Assembly: GCA_029266495.1 (NCBI GenBank)
Contig: JAQSWS010000057.1
Location: 1-34,485 of the forward strand
Length of the DNA stretch: 34,485 bases
Source of the DNA: Rariglobus sp.
Lineage (GTDB): Bacteria; Verrucomicrobiota; Verrucomicrobiia; Opitutales; Opitutaceae
Direction of reading: 5' to 3'
The notes under the pieces are model-generated. The model ran no database searches, was not told the origin of the DNA, and worked only from the letters and a program-made list of their open reading frames with translations. Position 1 is the stretch's first letter; the number at the start of each line of letters is the position of its first letter. The translations under genes and the position numbers were made by a program. Positions 23,554-31,765 of this stretch are shown piece after piece.

Positions 23554-26500
23554 TCACCGCCTCACGGAGATCTCCCCGAACTTCGCCGGCTCGATCGCCG
23601 ACTCGGTCGGAATATCGTTCACCATGCCGGTGGCTTTGTCGTGCCAGTAGAGACGGGCGACGCGATTCGTGCCGGCGGCGTCGGAGAAAATCACTCCGGC
23701 GAGTCCCTGCAATTTCCCGGGCAATGCCGTCGGATCGAGACCGAGTTCCGTGAGTGGAACGCGCACGAGCACCGTATAGCCGCCGGCTCCCGTTTTTGCC
23801 GTTGTTTTTGCGCTGCCCAGCAGTTTCACCACGTCGAAGCGGCGCGCGTTGGAAGGGTTGTTGGCGACGACGTAGGTCTGCGCATTTTCCGTGGCCGGCG
23901 CGCTCTGGCGCCAATAAACGGCTTGCGCGCGGCCATTGATCGGCGCGGCTAGCAGACGGATCGGCCCGTGCGTAGGTGAAAGCAGCTTCAAATCCACGGC
24001 GTCGCCGCCCGCAAAGGCATGAGTGAACAGGTCGGCGCCGTTGCGCCACGGCGAGGGGTCGGCGACCTGCCAGATGACGGCGAGTTCCATGGCATCTGCG
24101 AGCAGCGTCACCTTGAACCAGCGCGCCGGGTTGCCGGCCTCCTGCACGAGCGTAAACGGCAGCCCATCCACCAGCGCCGCCTCGCGTGGGAGCTCGGCGG
24201 ACGGTGCGCTCGACGGAAGCTTTTCCACCTTTGTGAGCACCAGCGGCTTTTCGTCCCCTCCCTGCGGATCTCCGGCGGCGGCAAAGATCTGTCCGCGCGC
24301 GATGTCATCGGCGGAGACCGTGAGCGCCACCGTCTGGCGTCGTATGGTGTTCAGATTTTTAACCTCAAAAATCGCGTAGTTGGTCTTCCCCGACTGCACG
24401 AGAACCCTGCCTTTCATCGGCCCGTCGGTCACACGCCAAAAGTGACCGCCAAAACTTTCGCCATCGATGAGCGTCGCGTCCATCGTCAGCTTGCCCTTGA
24501 TGTCCTGGAACAGCGACGTGATGTAGAGACCGTCCATCGATAGCATGAACCACTCGCCGCGATCGCCCTGCAGCATGGTCGCGCTGCCAACTCCCGGAAT
24601 GTCCTCCACCACTCCGTTGGTGCGGAACGGGGCGATGAGCAGCCCGCGTTGTGCCGCCGGTGCATCATGACGGCGGAAGCGGTTCGGATATGAACCACGG
24701 CGGCCGTCCACCGTGTGATACTCGATACCGTTGCTGATATTACCCGCCCGATCGATCACCGGGGTGCCCCAGGAGTTCCCACGGTCGATGATCGGATTCG
24801 GCACAGGCAGTGGTTTGCTGAAATCGTAAACCGGCACGCCATGTGCGTTGATCGATCCGAGCGGATGCATGACCATTCCCGGCGTCAAAATGGTCATGTC
24901 CGGGCGCACCCAGCCGGAAGACCAGTAGAGCGGAACAAAGTCCACGCCGTCGCTCACGAGTTCATCCGCGTCAATGCGGGTGTCGCCGTTTCGATCAACC
25001 CAACCGCGCGACTCCTTCGAATCCTTAAGCTGATCGCTCAACGGTGTGCGTGCGCGACGGGTCGGGTTGGTAATCGGCCCAAAAAGCCCCGCGGCGGGAA
25101 CGAACTCGCCCCGCTGGTCGCGGCGATAGATGACAAGTGCGCGGTTATCCAAGCCGCCCGGTGCGGCGACCGCGAATTCGTGCTCGTGACCCCGGCCATC
25201 TTTGACGCGGTAAATGGTGCCCTGGCTGGTGTTGAGATAGGGATGGTAAAAGAGGGGGGTCTCGGCCGACTTTTTGCGCAGAAAATCGGTCCGTTCATCA
25301 ATCCGGAATTCCACGCCCATGGCGATGAAGCGGGAGGCATCGAACTCGAGCTTGTAGCCGGTCGTGGCGCCATAAGGGGATGAGCCCCAATATTCGTCCG
25401 CGAAGGTGCCGTCGGGTTTCCAGACGGAGGTGCGATGAACATGGACGGTTCCCTCGGCCACCCAGAGGCGGCCTTCCGCGTCGAAATCGGCGGAGACGGG
25501 CAGCATGACGTCATTGCGGTCAAATGGACCTCCGGTCCGGTCCGTCAACCCGAGTTTTGCTTTGCCGATACTCACGATCGGCACCGCGCGACCGGCGGTT
25601 TTCCCGGCCGCCTGGGACAGGTCGAAAATCAGCACTTGATTCGTGCCGGTGTCACAGACGGCCAATCGTTCAAAATCCTGCGAAATTGCGATACGGCCGG
25701 GCGTGCGCACCGAGGAAAGATCAAGCAGTCGTTCCTTTTTACCAAGTGAATCATCGAGCGCCCAGAGTGACTTGTCATTGAAAACCCCATACAGGCGTCC
25801 GTCGCGCCCGCGCAATCCGATCAGCCCGCCCGGCGGGCGTTTTTCGGAAATTTCCGCAGTCACGGGATTTATTTTCATCAGGATTTCTCCCGGAATCAGC
25901 AGCCACAATGCACCGCCGCCGAAGGCGAAACTGGCGCGCTGCACATACGCAAGACGCGCGACTCCTTCGGTGACCGCGGTCTGCGTCCCGGTCAGCCCCA
26001 GCTCCCTGAGGACGACAGGGATCTCCTTCGAGACGAGTTGTTCGCCATCCGGGCGGACAAAAGGCACGACCCGGCCGGTTGCCGGTTCGATGCGGGAGAC
26101 CAGAAACCGTTTGCTCCAGACATCGAATTCGAAGGAGTAAATAAATTCGTCCGTGATCGCGAGGTCGCCGGCCGAATTGCGCGTGCTCCACTCGGCGCCG
26201 CCATCCAGCTTCAGGCTGCACATGCCGCGTCCCGCTTCGGGCAGCGAAAAGCCCGCGACCACGCGATCACCGTGTGTCGCAATGGCGGAAGCGGCGCCGT
26301 GATCGGAACCCCAGGTAACATTCTTCGCTTCCGTGCCCCATGGAGGGGTGCCGGCGTTGTAAAGACTGGTGAACAGTTCGAGCTTGATCGGCTCGTGGTC
26401 CACCACGATGGCGGTGTAAAGGCCGGGCGCGACGGGCCTGCCGGCGTCGTCGAGGCCGTCCCAGTGATCGGTGACCTTGCCGCCCGGACGCGGGTATTGG

Positions 26501-27540
26501 CCAAGAAGATTGCGCACACGTTCACCCCTGGTGTTTTCGATCGCGATGGTAACGTCGCGATCCGCGCCTTTTGGCAGCTCGTAGGAAATGGCCACCGATC
26601 CGGTGGTCGAGAAGTTGGAGAACGCCGCAAGACGCGCCTGCTGCAGTTCGCGCTGGCTGTCAGTGATGGCGAGGGAACCCTTGGCCGCGATTACACCGCG
26701 CCCCCAGTCGTTCCGCGCGCGGAACATGAAAATACGATTGGCCTTGGCGTTCTTCACCCCATCCGCGAGGCGATGCGCGTTGGAGGTGTCGGGCAATTCA
26801 CCGGGGCGGGTGGGCTTCGCCCAAAGCGTTTCCCAGCCGAACACAAACTGATCGCCCGCGGCGAGCGGACGCCCGCTGAGGCGCAGGTAGGACCAGGGCA
26901 TGAAGACCTCGATATTGTAGCCTTTCCCGTCATCCCAGGCGCGGGTGGCGATCCTGCCGCCGGCTGCATCCATGGTTTCCCCAAAGCGCTCCAGCAAATC
27001 GGGACGGTTCGGACCGGTGTCGTCGTATGGTGACCGGGCTTTGTGTCCGCCGTGCTTGACGATCAGATACGGCCGGTTTTCCGCCGTGGAATGATAGAGC
27101 GTCAGGTGCATCTGATGCTCGTCCGGAGTGCGTTCGTCAAAGATCAGGCGTAGTTGCACCGCGTCACCGCGCCAGCCGCGATCAAAGTCCGCGCCCTTGG
27201 TGGCGTTCTTCAGCGGATCCAGATCATGGATACGCGCAAGGTAATACAGGCCTCGCTCGTCCCACATAAGATGCGTCCAGACCGAGTGGCGCCCGACGAG
27301 ATCCGGAGCGTTGTAACTCCATACGCCGGCGCTCAAATCCCAATCGTCATCCCGTCCATCGATCACCACCGCCTCCGATGCGGGCACCGCGACGACCTCG
27401 CTGTTCAAGGATGTGGTCTGAACAGCGCGCTGACCGCGCCCCGGCAACGCAAGAAGTCCGAATGCGAATGCGAGGCCGAGAAAACGTGTGATGCGAAAAC
27501 GCACAAGGACAGTGGGGCTGACAAAGCGTAGGGGAGACAT
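23554..27540 (-). CDS. Giant secreted CBM9-like / FlgD-like / propeller protein
   Basis: 1328 residues from ATG 27540, with a signal peptide (FLGLAFAFGLLALPGRGQ). Residues about 55-195 are a CBM9-like domain (VVIDGRDDDWDLSAGVW, WRGDAVQLRLIFDER). Around 315-375 is a FlgD-like Ig domain (DVTIAIENTRGERVRNLL, HWDGLDDAGRPVAPGLY). Around 610-720 are propeller blades (RIAISQDFERLAVCDTG, ADFDAEGRLWVAEGT). Near 850 is a perfect-looking EF-hand loop (DRNGDTRIDADE). A second CBM9-like domain at about 1140-1328 ends in LYWHDKATGMVNDIPTES, nearly the same signature as the gene at 13347-17699. The order of parts differs from that paralogue in having a CBM9-like domain at both ends. The start is 19 bases after the stop of the phosphorylase gene, so a cytosolic and an exported protein share an operon. 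Sugar binding or scaffold function is inferred; no active site was seen. Confidence 0.8.
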   Translation of the reverse strand: MSPLRFVSPTVLVRFRITRFLGLAFAFGLLALPGRGQRAVQTTSLNSEVVAVPASEAVVIDGRDDDWDLSAGVWSYNAPDLVGRHSVWTHLMWDERGLYYLARIHDLDPLKNATKGADFDRGWRGDAVQLRLIFDERTPDEHQMHLTLYHSTAENRPYLIVKHGGHKARSPYDDTGPNRPDLLERFGETMDAAGGRIATRAWDDGKGYNIEVFMPWSYLRLSGRPLAAGDQFVFGWETLWAKPTRPGELPDTSNAHRLADGVKNAKANRIFMFRARNDWGRGVIAAKGSLAITDSQRELQQARLAAFSNFSTTGSVAISYELPKGADRDVTIAIENTRGERVRNLLGQYPRPGGKVTDHWDGLDDAGRPVAPGLYTAIVVDHEPIKLELFTSLYNAGTPPWGTEAKNVTWGSDHGAASAIATHGDRVVAGFSLPEAGRGMCSLKLDGGAEWSTRNSAGDLAITDEFIYSFEFDVWSKRFLVSRIEPATGRVVPFVRPDGEQLVSKEIPVVLRELGLTGTQTAVTEGVARLAYVQRASFAFGGGALWLLIPGEILMKINPVTAEISEKRPPGGLIGLRGRDGRLYGVFNDKSLWALDDSLGKKERLLDLSSVRTPGRIAISQDFERLAVCDTGTNQVLIFDLSQAAGKTAGRAVPIVSIGKAKLGLTDRTGGPFDRNDVMLPVSADFDAEGRLWVAEGTVHVHRTSVWKPDGTFADEYWGSSPYGATTGYKLEFDASRFIAMGVEFRIDERTDFLRKKSAETPLFYHPYLNTSQGTIYRVKDGRGHEHEFAVAAPGGLDNRALVIYRRDQRGEFVPAAGLFGPITNPTRRARTPLSDQLKDSKESRGWVDRNGDTRIDADELVSDGVDFVPLYWSSGWVRPDMTILTPGMVMHPLGSINAHGVPVYDFSKPLPVPNPIIDRGNSWGTPVIDRAGNISNGIEYHTVDGRRGSYPNRFRRHDAPAAQRGLLIAPFRTNGVVEDIPGVGSATMLQGDRGEWFMLSMDGLYITSLFQDIKGKLTMDATLIDGESFGGHFWRVTDGPMKGRVLVQSGKTNYAIFEVKNLNTIRRQTVALTVSADDIARGQIFAAAGDPQGGDEKPLVLTKVEKLPSSAPSAELPREAALVDGLPFTLVQEAGNPARWFKVTLLADAMELAVIWQVADPSPWRNGADLFTHAFAGGDAVDLKLLSPTHGPIRLLAAPINGRAQAVYWRQSAPATENAQTYVVANNPSNARRFDVVKLLGSAKTTAKTGAGGYTVLVRVPLTELGLDPTALPGKLQGLAGVIFSDAAGTNRVARLYWHDKATGMVNDIPTESAIEPAKFGEISVRR

Positions 27541-27559
27541 GGTTGAGGGAAAGGGGAAA

Positions 27560-29293
27560 TCAGGACTGCTTCACGAACCAGCGAACCGCGTAAGGCGGCA
27601 CAAGGGTTGCGTTCACCGCCACCTCGCCGTCAATCGCGTCGCACCAGCGGCCGGCGGGCAGCACACCGGAGACGGCGGCCGCGGTGACATTGTGAAACGC
27701 CAGAATCACCTGCGCAGCTCCGGCCGCCTCGCGTCGAATCACGAACAAGGCCGGACCTTGATCAAGGATCTGTTGGGCTGCGTCCGGATGAAAGGCCGGC
27801 AGCGTGGAACGCAGTGCGAGCAGATGCTTCAAACGGGTGAGCACCTGTGCCCGCAGACTGCCGGCCTCGCTCAGCTCCGAAGCAAGCACGCCAGCATCGA
27901 GCGATGGCCGGTTGATGCTGCGCGCGCGCTTTGTCTGCCGGACCAATTCGTCGTCATTCCGCGAGCCGAGCAGTGATGGCAGGTAAAATCCCGGAATGCC
28001 CATCAGTGCCATCGGAATCGCCTGCGAGAGCACAAACCGGTCGATTTGCACCGCCAGCGGGAGACGGCCCCGTGGATCGTTGAGTGCGTCGAAATACGTG
28101 ATGTTCAGCTCATAGACCGAGACGGAGCCGTCGGCGTTACGCTTGCCGGTGATGTCGCCGCCATGATCGCGCGCGAGATCGCACAACTCTCTTCGCGCCG
28201 CTTCCGGCAACAGGCCCTCGGTCGGGCGCATGCCGATGCCATCGTGGGTTGCCGTGAGGTTGAGGTAGGTTGCCCTCGGCCCGATGTAGTCGAGACCCTG
28301 CGACCATTGCGTGAGGATCGAGGCATCACCTTTGTGCAGACTCCAGAGCAGCAACGGCGGCAGGGAAAAATTATAAATGATCTGCGCTTCATCCCCCTTG
28401 TTTCCGAAATAGCTCACGTTTTCCCTGTGCGGCACGTTGGTCTCCGTGAGCAGGAGGACATGCGGCGCGACGAGATCGAAAAGATTTCGCCATAACTTGA
28501 TGATCTCATGCGTCTGAGGGAGGTGCGCACACGAGGTCCCCAGTTCCTTCCACAGATACGGAATCGCATCCAGCCGCAGGATCGACGCGCCTTTTTCCAC
28601 ATAGAAAAAAAGCACGTCCGTCATCTCGACCAACACACGCGGATTTTTGAAATTAAGGTCCACCTGGTCGGCCGAGAACGTCGTCCACAGGTGCTCGACT
28701 CCCCGCACGGTCCCGAAGGGATGCAGCAACGGAAGATTGCGCGTGCGCAACACGCGGGAAGTATCCGTGCCGGGTGGAATCGCCACGGCGAAGTCAACGT
28801 AGGGATCTTCACCCGCGCAGTGTCCCTGGATGTAGGCGCTATGCTGCGATGCGTGGTTGACCACCGCGTCATAGACGAGCCGGTAGTCTTCCGCCATTTC
28901 CGAGAGGTCCGTCCACGCACCCAAGTCGCCTCTCACCGCGCGGTAATCGACCACCGAGAAACCGTCGTCGCTGGAAAAAGGAAAATGGGGCAGCAAGTGC
29001 ACTATGGTCACCGCCGGCCCCAGGTTCTTGCGCAAAAACCGGAGTAACGTCCGCAACGGTGCCTCGTCGCGAACCTTGATGGTGTCGCCATAGGTGATGA
29101 GAAAGACATCGCGCTCCGACCATCCCTCCCGGGCCGGCGCGATTCGCTCGCGATAGCGGGCGGCCAATGCCAGCAACTCATCAGCCAGGGAGTCGGCGAC
29201 GTCCGCCGGATACAACCGGCGCAGACGCTCCCGCACCGTGCACGGCAGTGTTTCCCCGACTGGCTCGGTCTTGTCCTTTTCAACGATGTTCAT
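27560..29293 (-). CDS. GH13_18 glucosyl phosphorylase, glucosylglycerate-phosphorylase-like
   Basis: 577 residues from ATG 29293. A longer frame to 29497 adds 68 residues of non-family sequence and covers the control region. The sequence carries the sucrose-phosphorylase-type landmarks: LITYGD, LLPHFPFSSDDGFSVVDY, RLDAIPYLWKE with nucleophile D242, LLTETNVPHRENVSYFG with acid/base E284, and ATHDGIGMRP with transition-state stabiliser D351. By memory the blocks RHLWTTFS.DQ.DLN, GTSC.HL..TH.IIKL and SVYELNITYFDAL are closer to E. coli YcjM (glucosylglycerate phosphorylase) than to true sucrose phosphorylases. The reaction would be phosphorolysis of an alpha-glucoside to glucose 1-phosphate in the cytoplasm. 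Sucrose or glucosylglycerol as substrate is not excluded. It is the first gene of the minus-strand block and shares a control region with the secreted protein at 29610. Confidence 0.82.
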   Translation of the reverse strand: MNIVEKDKTEPVGETLPCTVRERLRRLYPADVADSLADELLALAARYRERIAPAREGWSERDVFLITYGDTIKVRDEAPLRTLLRFLRKNLGPAVTIVHLLPHFPFSSDDGFSVVDYRAVRGDLGAWTDLSEMAEDYRLVYDAVVNHASQHSAYIQGHCAGEDPYVDFAVAIPPGTDTSRVLRTRNLPLLHPFGTVRGVEHLWTTFSADQVDLNFKNPRVLVEMTDVLFFYVEKGASILRLDAIPYLWKELGTSCAHLPQTHEIIKLWRNLFDLVAPHVLLLTETNVPHRENVSYFGNKGDEAQIIYNFSLPPLLLWSLHKGDASILTQWSQGLDYIGPRATYLNLTATHDGIGMRPTEGLLPEAARRELCDLARDHGGDITGKRNADGSVSVYELNITYFDALNDPRGRLPLAVQIDRFVLSQAIPMALMGIPGFYLPSLLGSRNDDELVRQTKRARSINRPSLDAGVLASELSEAGSLRAQVLTRLKHLLALRSTLPAFHPDAAQQILDQGPALFVIRREAAGAAQVILAFHNVTAAAVSGVLPAGRWCDAIDGEVAVNATLVPPYAVRWFVKQS

Positions 29294-29425
29294 GACTGGT
29301 TGGCAAATGCCCGCGCTACGCGGCGTCGTAGACGCCTGGATAAAATGAAGGCGTGAAGGGGCGACGAACGCGGGGTGATTTCGCGACCCTAGGTCCGGTC
29401 CGGCCCCCGCCAAGTCCCCAGTCGC

Positions 29426-29441
29426 TGTATGAATTGTGTAT
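29426..29441 (+). promoter_or_regulatory. 16-base operator-like element, copy 1
   Basis: TGTATGAATTGTGTAT: two TGTAT words separated by six bases. It matches the element at 31658-31673 at 15 of 16 positions. It lies 132 bases before the phosphorylase start and 168 bases before the secreted-protein start. A candidate binding site for the regulator encoded at 30476-31612. Confidence 0.55.
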
Positions 29442-29499
29442 CCATGCCGGCACTTCGACGCTGGACCGCGGCCGGTTTGCCGATCCGCCGGATGCAATC

Positions 29500-29515
29500 C
29501 GTATAGGTTTTGTAT
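29500..29515 (+). promoter_or_regulatory. Degenerate copy of the 16-base element
   Basis: CGTATAGGTTTTGTAT matches the element at 29426-29441 at 11 of 16 positions, keeping both GTAT words and their spacing. It lies 94 bases before ATG 29610. This is weak evidence alone, but it sits in the same control region as a good copy. Confidence 0.3.
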
Positions 29516-29609
29516 GGTTTGTTTTCACCCGGTGCCGGAGCCCTGCTGGGCTTCGCTCCAACGGCTTCACGCCGAACCCCTGCCAGGGAATGCCGTGATT
29601 GTTCTTACG

Positions 29610-30365
29610 ATGAAACCCCGCCCAATTTCCGCGCTATCGCCCCTACTTATCGGTCTGCTCGGGTCGTATCCGGCGTCCCCTGGTCTCGCCGCCCTTCCTG
29701 TGATTTCACGTGGCGATATCGTGGTGTTCTCCGATGACTTTACCGACAATCGAAACGGCTGGACCCAGGTCGCCGTCGTCAACGGCAAGGGCAAGGCCGT
29801 CGCACGACACGCGGCGATCATCGATTCCGCGTGGTCGGCGTCCACCCCGGGCGGCGCCTCCATCACATCGGGAGTGGAGTCGTCGCACATGCTCGACACC
29901 CCGTTGAGTGTCACCGACGGCCCCGTCTCGATCTATATGAGCGTGCGGGTCGACTCGGCCAGGGGCGGCGACGCCAATCGCTTCGGCATCGTCATGCGCG
30001 AACCTTCCGGCGGTAGTTTTATCGGTCTTGTGATCCGCCCGGGCATCAACGGCTTCATTCAATATCGCAACCAGGAAGGGAAACCCACCACCGCCAAACT
30101 CAAGGGATCGAGCCTTCCCAATCCCGCGGCCTATTATCATTTCAAGCTGACTCTTGGCGCAGCCTGGAGCGTCGATGGCACCATCAGCCGCGCGGAGGCA
30201 TTCTATTATGATGAGGCCACCGGCGCCTACGAAAGCCTTGGATCGGTGGACGACTTGATCCCCCTTAAAGCCGGTGTGCTTGAAACCCTCGTCATCCAAA
30301 GCCGCAACGGAGATGATGGCCTCGCCGCCTTCGATTCCGTCGCGATAACGCAAACGAAGCGCTGA
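29610..30365 (+). CDS. Small secreted protein with LamG-like fold
   Basis: 251 residues from ATG 29610, chosen because MKPRPISALSPLLIGLLGS starts a signal peptide. The frame is open back to 29436, but that stretch is Cys- and Arg-rich and unlike a protein. The mature part (VFSDDFTDNRNGWTQ, YMSVRVDSARGGDANRFGIV, YYHFKLTLGAAWSVDG, ETLVIQSRNGDDGLAAFDSV) has the texture of a concanavalin/LamG-like beta-sandwich of the kind found as stand-alone sugar-binding proteins or at enzyme termini. No catalytic residues are apparent. It is divergent from the phosphorylase operon and has the regulator gene 110 bases downstream on the same strand. It may be exported and bind the same glycan as the other secreted proteins; that is inference. 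Confidence 0.75.
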   Translation: MKPRPISALSPLLIGLLGSYPASPGLAALPVISRGDIVVFSDDFTDNRNGWTQVAVVNGKGKAVARHAAIIDSAWSASTPGGASITSGVESSHMLDTPLSVTDGPVSIYMSVRVDSARGGDANRFGIVMREPSGGSFIGLVIRPGINGFIQYRNQEGKPTTAKLKGSSLPNPAAYYHFKLTLGAAWSVDGTISRAEAFYYDEATGAYESLGSVDDLIPLKAGVLETLVIQSRNGDDGLAAFDSVAITQTKR

Positions 30366-30475
30366 ACGCATGCCGGCGCGCGCGTCCGCCTCGGAGGTGG
30401 ACTTGCGAGACGGCGGCGCTTAAGTTCCACTCGAATCGGTCGTTGTTTTCACGTTCCCCACCCCGCTCGTTCTTC

Positions 30476-31612
30476 ATGGCCCGCAAACCCATTCCCCGCG
30501 ACCTCCCTCCCCCGGCACACTTGGTGTCCGGTTTTCCCGGCTTCGATGAAGCGCTCAGCAAGCAAGCCTCGCTGACCGACCACCTCCGCAAAATCGCTCT
30601 TCGCCTCCAAAGCGCCAGCCCTCGCGCTTTTTATTCCATGCGCGAAGTGGTGAACCAATTTGATCTCCCGTTGCGCACGGTGGCCCTCGCCTACGAAGCC
30701 CTCGAGCATGAAGGCCTGCTCAACCGCCGGCGGAGTTCTCACACCCTTCTTGTCGGCAAAAAAATCTCCCCCCGCAAACATGTGCGCGCGGTGGTCGGCA
30801 TTCCCGTATGGCTGCATGCGATGGTTGTCGCCCCCTATTCGCGCCTGTTCCATGTCGAACTCGAAGATCGCCTCCGCCAGCACGGGTTTGTGGCCGATCT
30901 GATTTTTTTCCGGGGCGAGGAAGTCACCAGTCCCGACTTCGCCCAGCGGTTGATCGAACACAACCTCGACTATGTCCTCTGGCACACGCCGCATCCGCAG
31001 GGAATGGACGTGCTGCGTTCGCTCAGGGATCACGGCGTGCGACAGTTGCTGGTGCAGCCCATCGATTGCCGGCTGAGCATTGCCCTGCCGACTTATTTGC
31101 AGGACTGGCAGACCGCCTACGCCACGCTGGCCGCCGCGTGGCATGAGGCGGGCATCCGGCATGTCATCGTGCCCGATCCCGTTTACCTGCCCTCGCGCCG
31201 GGCCAAATCGGCCTTCGCCCAGACGCTCTCGAGAACGGGCCTCGAAGTGCACTTCGTGGAGAGCACCGCAGAGAACCTGCGCACGCACGTCAAAGCCCAT
31301 CGCAAGGGAGCCTGCGCCGTGGCCTTCATCGACCAGGAAGGTGCCGATACCATTTGCAACGAGGAACCGGTCATCATCGAGGATTTGATTCGCCTGTGTC
31401 GTGTCGCCTTCTGCCGCGGTCCCATCCGCATGCCGTATTTCCACCACCGGGACGCGCGCATCGACATCGTGCGGTTTTCCGCCACCGAGATCGCCACGCG
31501 GATCGCCTCCGATCTCAGTGAAACCCTCGGCGCCAGCCAGAAGGTTTTGCACACGTTTCAAGCCAGCTTCATGCCCCAGGTTTCGTTCCGCGCCAGCACC
31601 GAGCTGCTCTGA
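30476..31612 (+). CDS. GntR-type DNA-binding regulator with LacI-like sensor domain
   Basis: 378 residues from ATG 30476; a TTG 33 bases upstream would add an unlikely RSPPRSFF leader. Residues about 28-95 form a winged helix typical of GntR proteins (SLTDHLRKIALRL, FYSMREVVNQFDLPLRTVA, AYEALEHEGLL). The rest is a periplasmic-binding-protein-like sensor as in LacI/GalR members (LEDRLRQHGFVADLIFF, DYVLWHTPHPQG, IRHVIVPDPVYLPSR, ACAVAFIDQEGADTI). Combined GntR-DNA-binding and LacI-like sensing halves are frequent in Opitutaceae sugar loci. It probably binds a sugar or glycoside and controls the neighbouring genes. The flanking 16-base elements at 29426 and 31658 are candidate operators. The word TGTTTTCAC lies 24-32 bases before its own start, allowing autoregulation. 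A terminator-like hairpin follows at 31624. Confidence 0.85.
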   Translation: MARKPIPRDLPPPAHLVSGFPGFDEALSKQASLTDHLRKIALRLQSASPRAFYSMREVVNQFDLPLRTVALAYEALEHEGLLNRRRSSHTLLVGKKISPRKHVRAVVGIPVWLHAMVVAPYSRLFHVELEDRLRQHGFVADLIFFRGEEVTSPDFAQRLIEHNLDYVLWHTPHPQGMDVLRSLRDHGVRQLLVQPIDCRLSIALPTYLQDWQTAYATLAAAWHEAGIRHVIVPDPVYLPSRRAKSAFAQTLSRTGLEVHFVESTAENLRTHVKAHRKGACAVAFIDQEGADTICNEEPVIIEDLIRLCRVAFCRGPIRMPYFHHRDARIDIVRFSATEIATRIASDLSETLGASQKVLHTFQASFMPQVSFRASTELL

Positions 31613-31623
31613 ACACACGCCCT

Positions 31624-31658
31624 CCGGGATGTTTTCACCGCCCGTCCCGGTGCTTTTT
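31624..31658 (+). terminator. Probable terminator after the regulator gene
   Basis: CCGGGA (31624-31629) and TCCCGG (31645-31650) pair perfectly around a 15-base loop. A TGC and five T residues follow (31654-31658). The loop is long and the T-run short, so it may be weak. It begins 11 bases after the regulator stop, in the usual place. Confidence 0.5.
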
Positions 31659-31673
31659 GTATCAATTGTGTAT
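31658..31673 (+). promoter_or_regulatory. 16-base operator-like element, copy 2
   Basis: TGTATCAATTGTGTAT, with the palindrome CAATTG between two TGTAT words; it differs from 29426-29441 at one base. It lies directly after the probable terminator and 92 bases before ATG 31766 of the pseudopilin-like gene, so it could control that gene. Confidence 0.55.
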
Positions 31674-31765
31674 GAGTCCACAAGGGACCGGGGAAACGCA
31701 TGGAGTGAAGCCACCCAAATCCCGCGAGCCGGACACCCCGCCCCAATCGCCCTGGTCTTCGCCCC

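Larger units (their letters stand above)
29294..29609. promoter_or_regulatory. Divergent control region between phosphorylase and secreted-protein genes
   Basis: 316 bases without a credible gene; frames crossing it are extensions of the flanking genes and lack family similarity. It contains the 16-base element at 29426-29441, a degenerate copy at 29500-29515, and the nine-base word TGTTTTCAC at 29520-29528. The two 16-base sites are 74 bases apart in the same orientation, about seven helical turns, which would suit a regulator binding both with or without looping. Promoters for both directions must lie here. Confidence 0.6.

Noticed and set aside
29294-29497. 68-residue N-terminal extension of the phosphorylase
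   Set aside because: Family members begin near MNIVEKDK; the extension has no family similarity and would cover the conserved 16-base element.
30449-31714. 421-codon minus-strand frame across the regulator
   Set aside because: It mirrors the regulator gene, which has clear winged-helix and sensor motifs on the plus strand.
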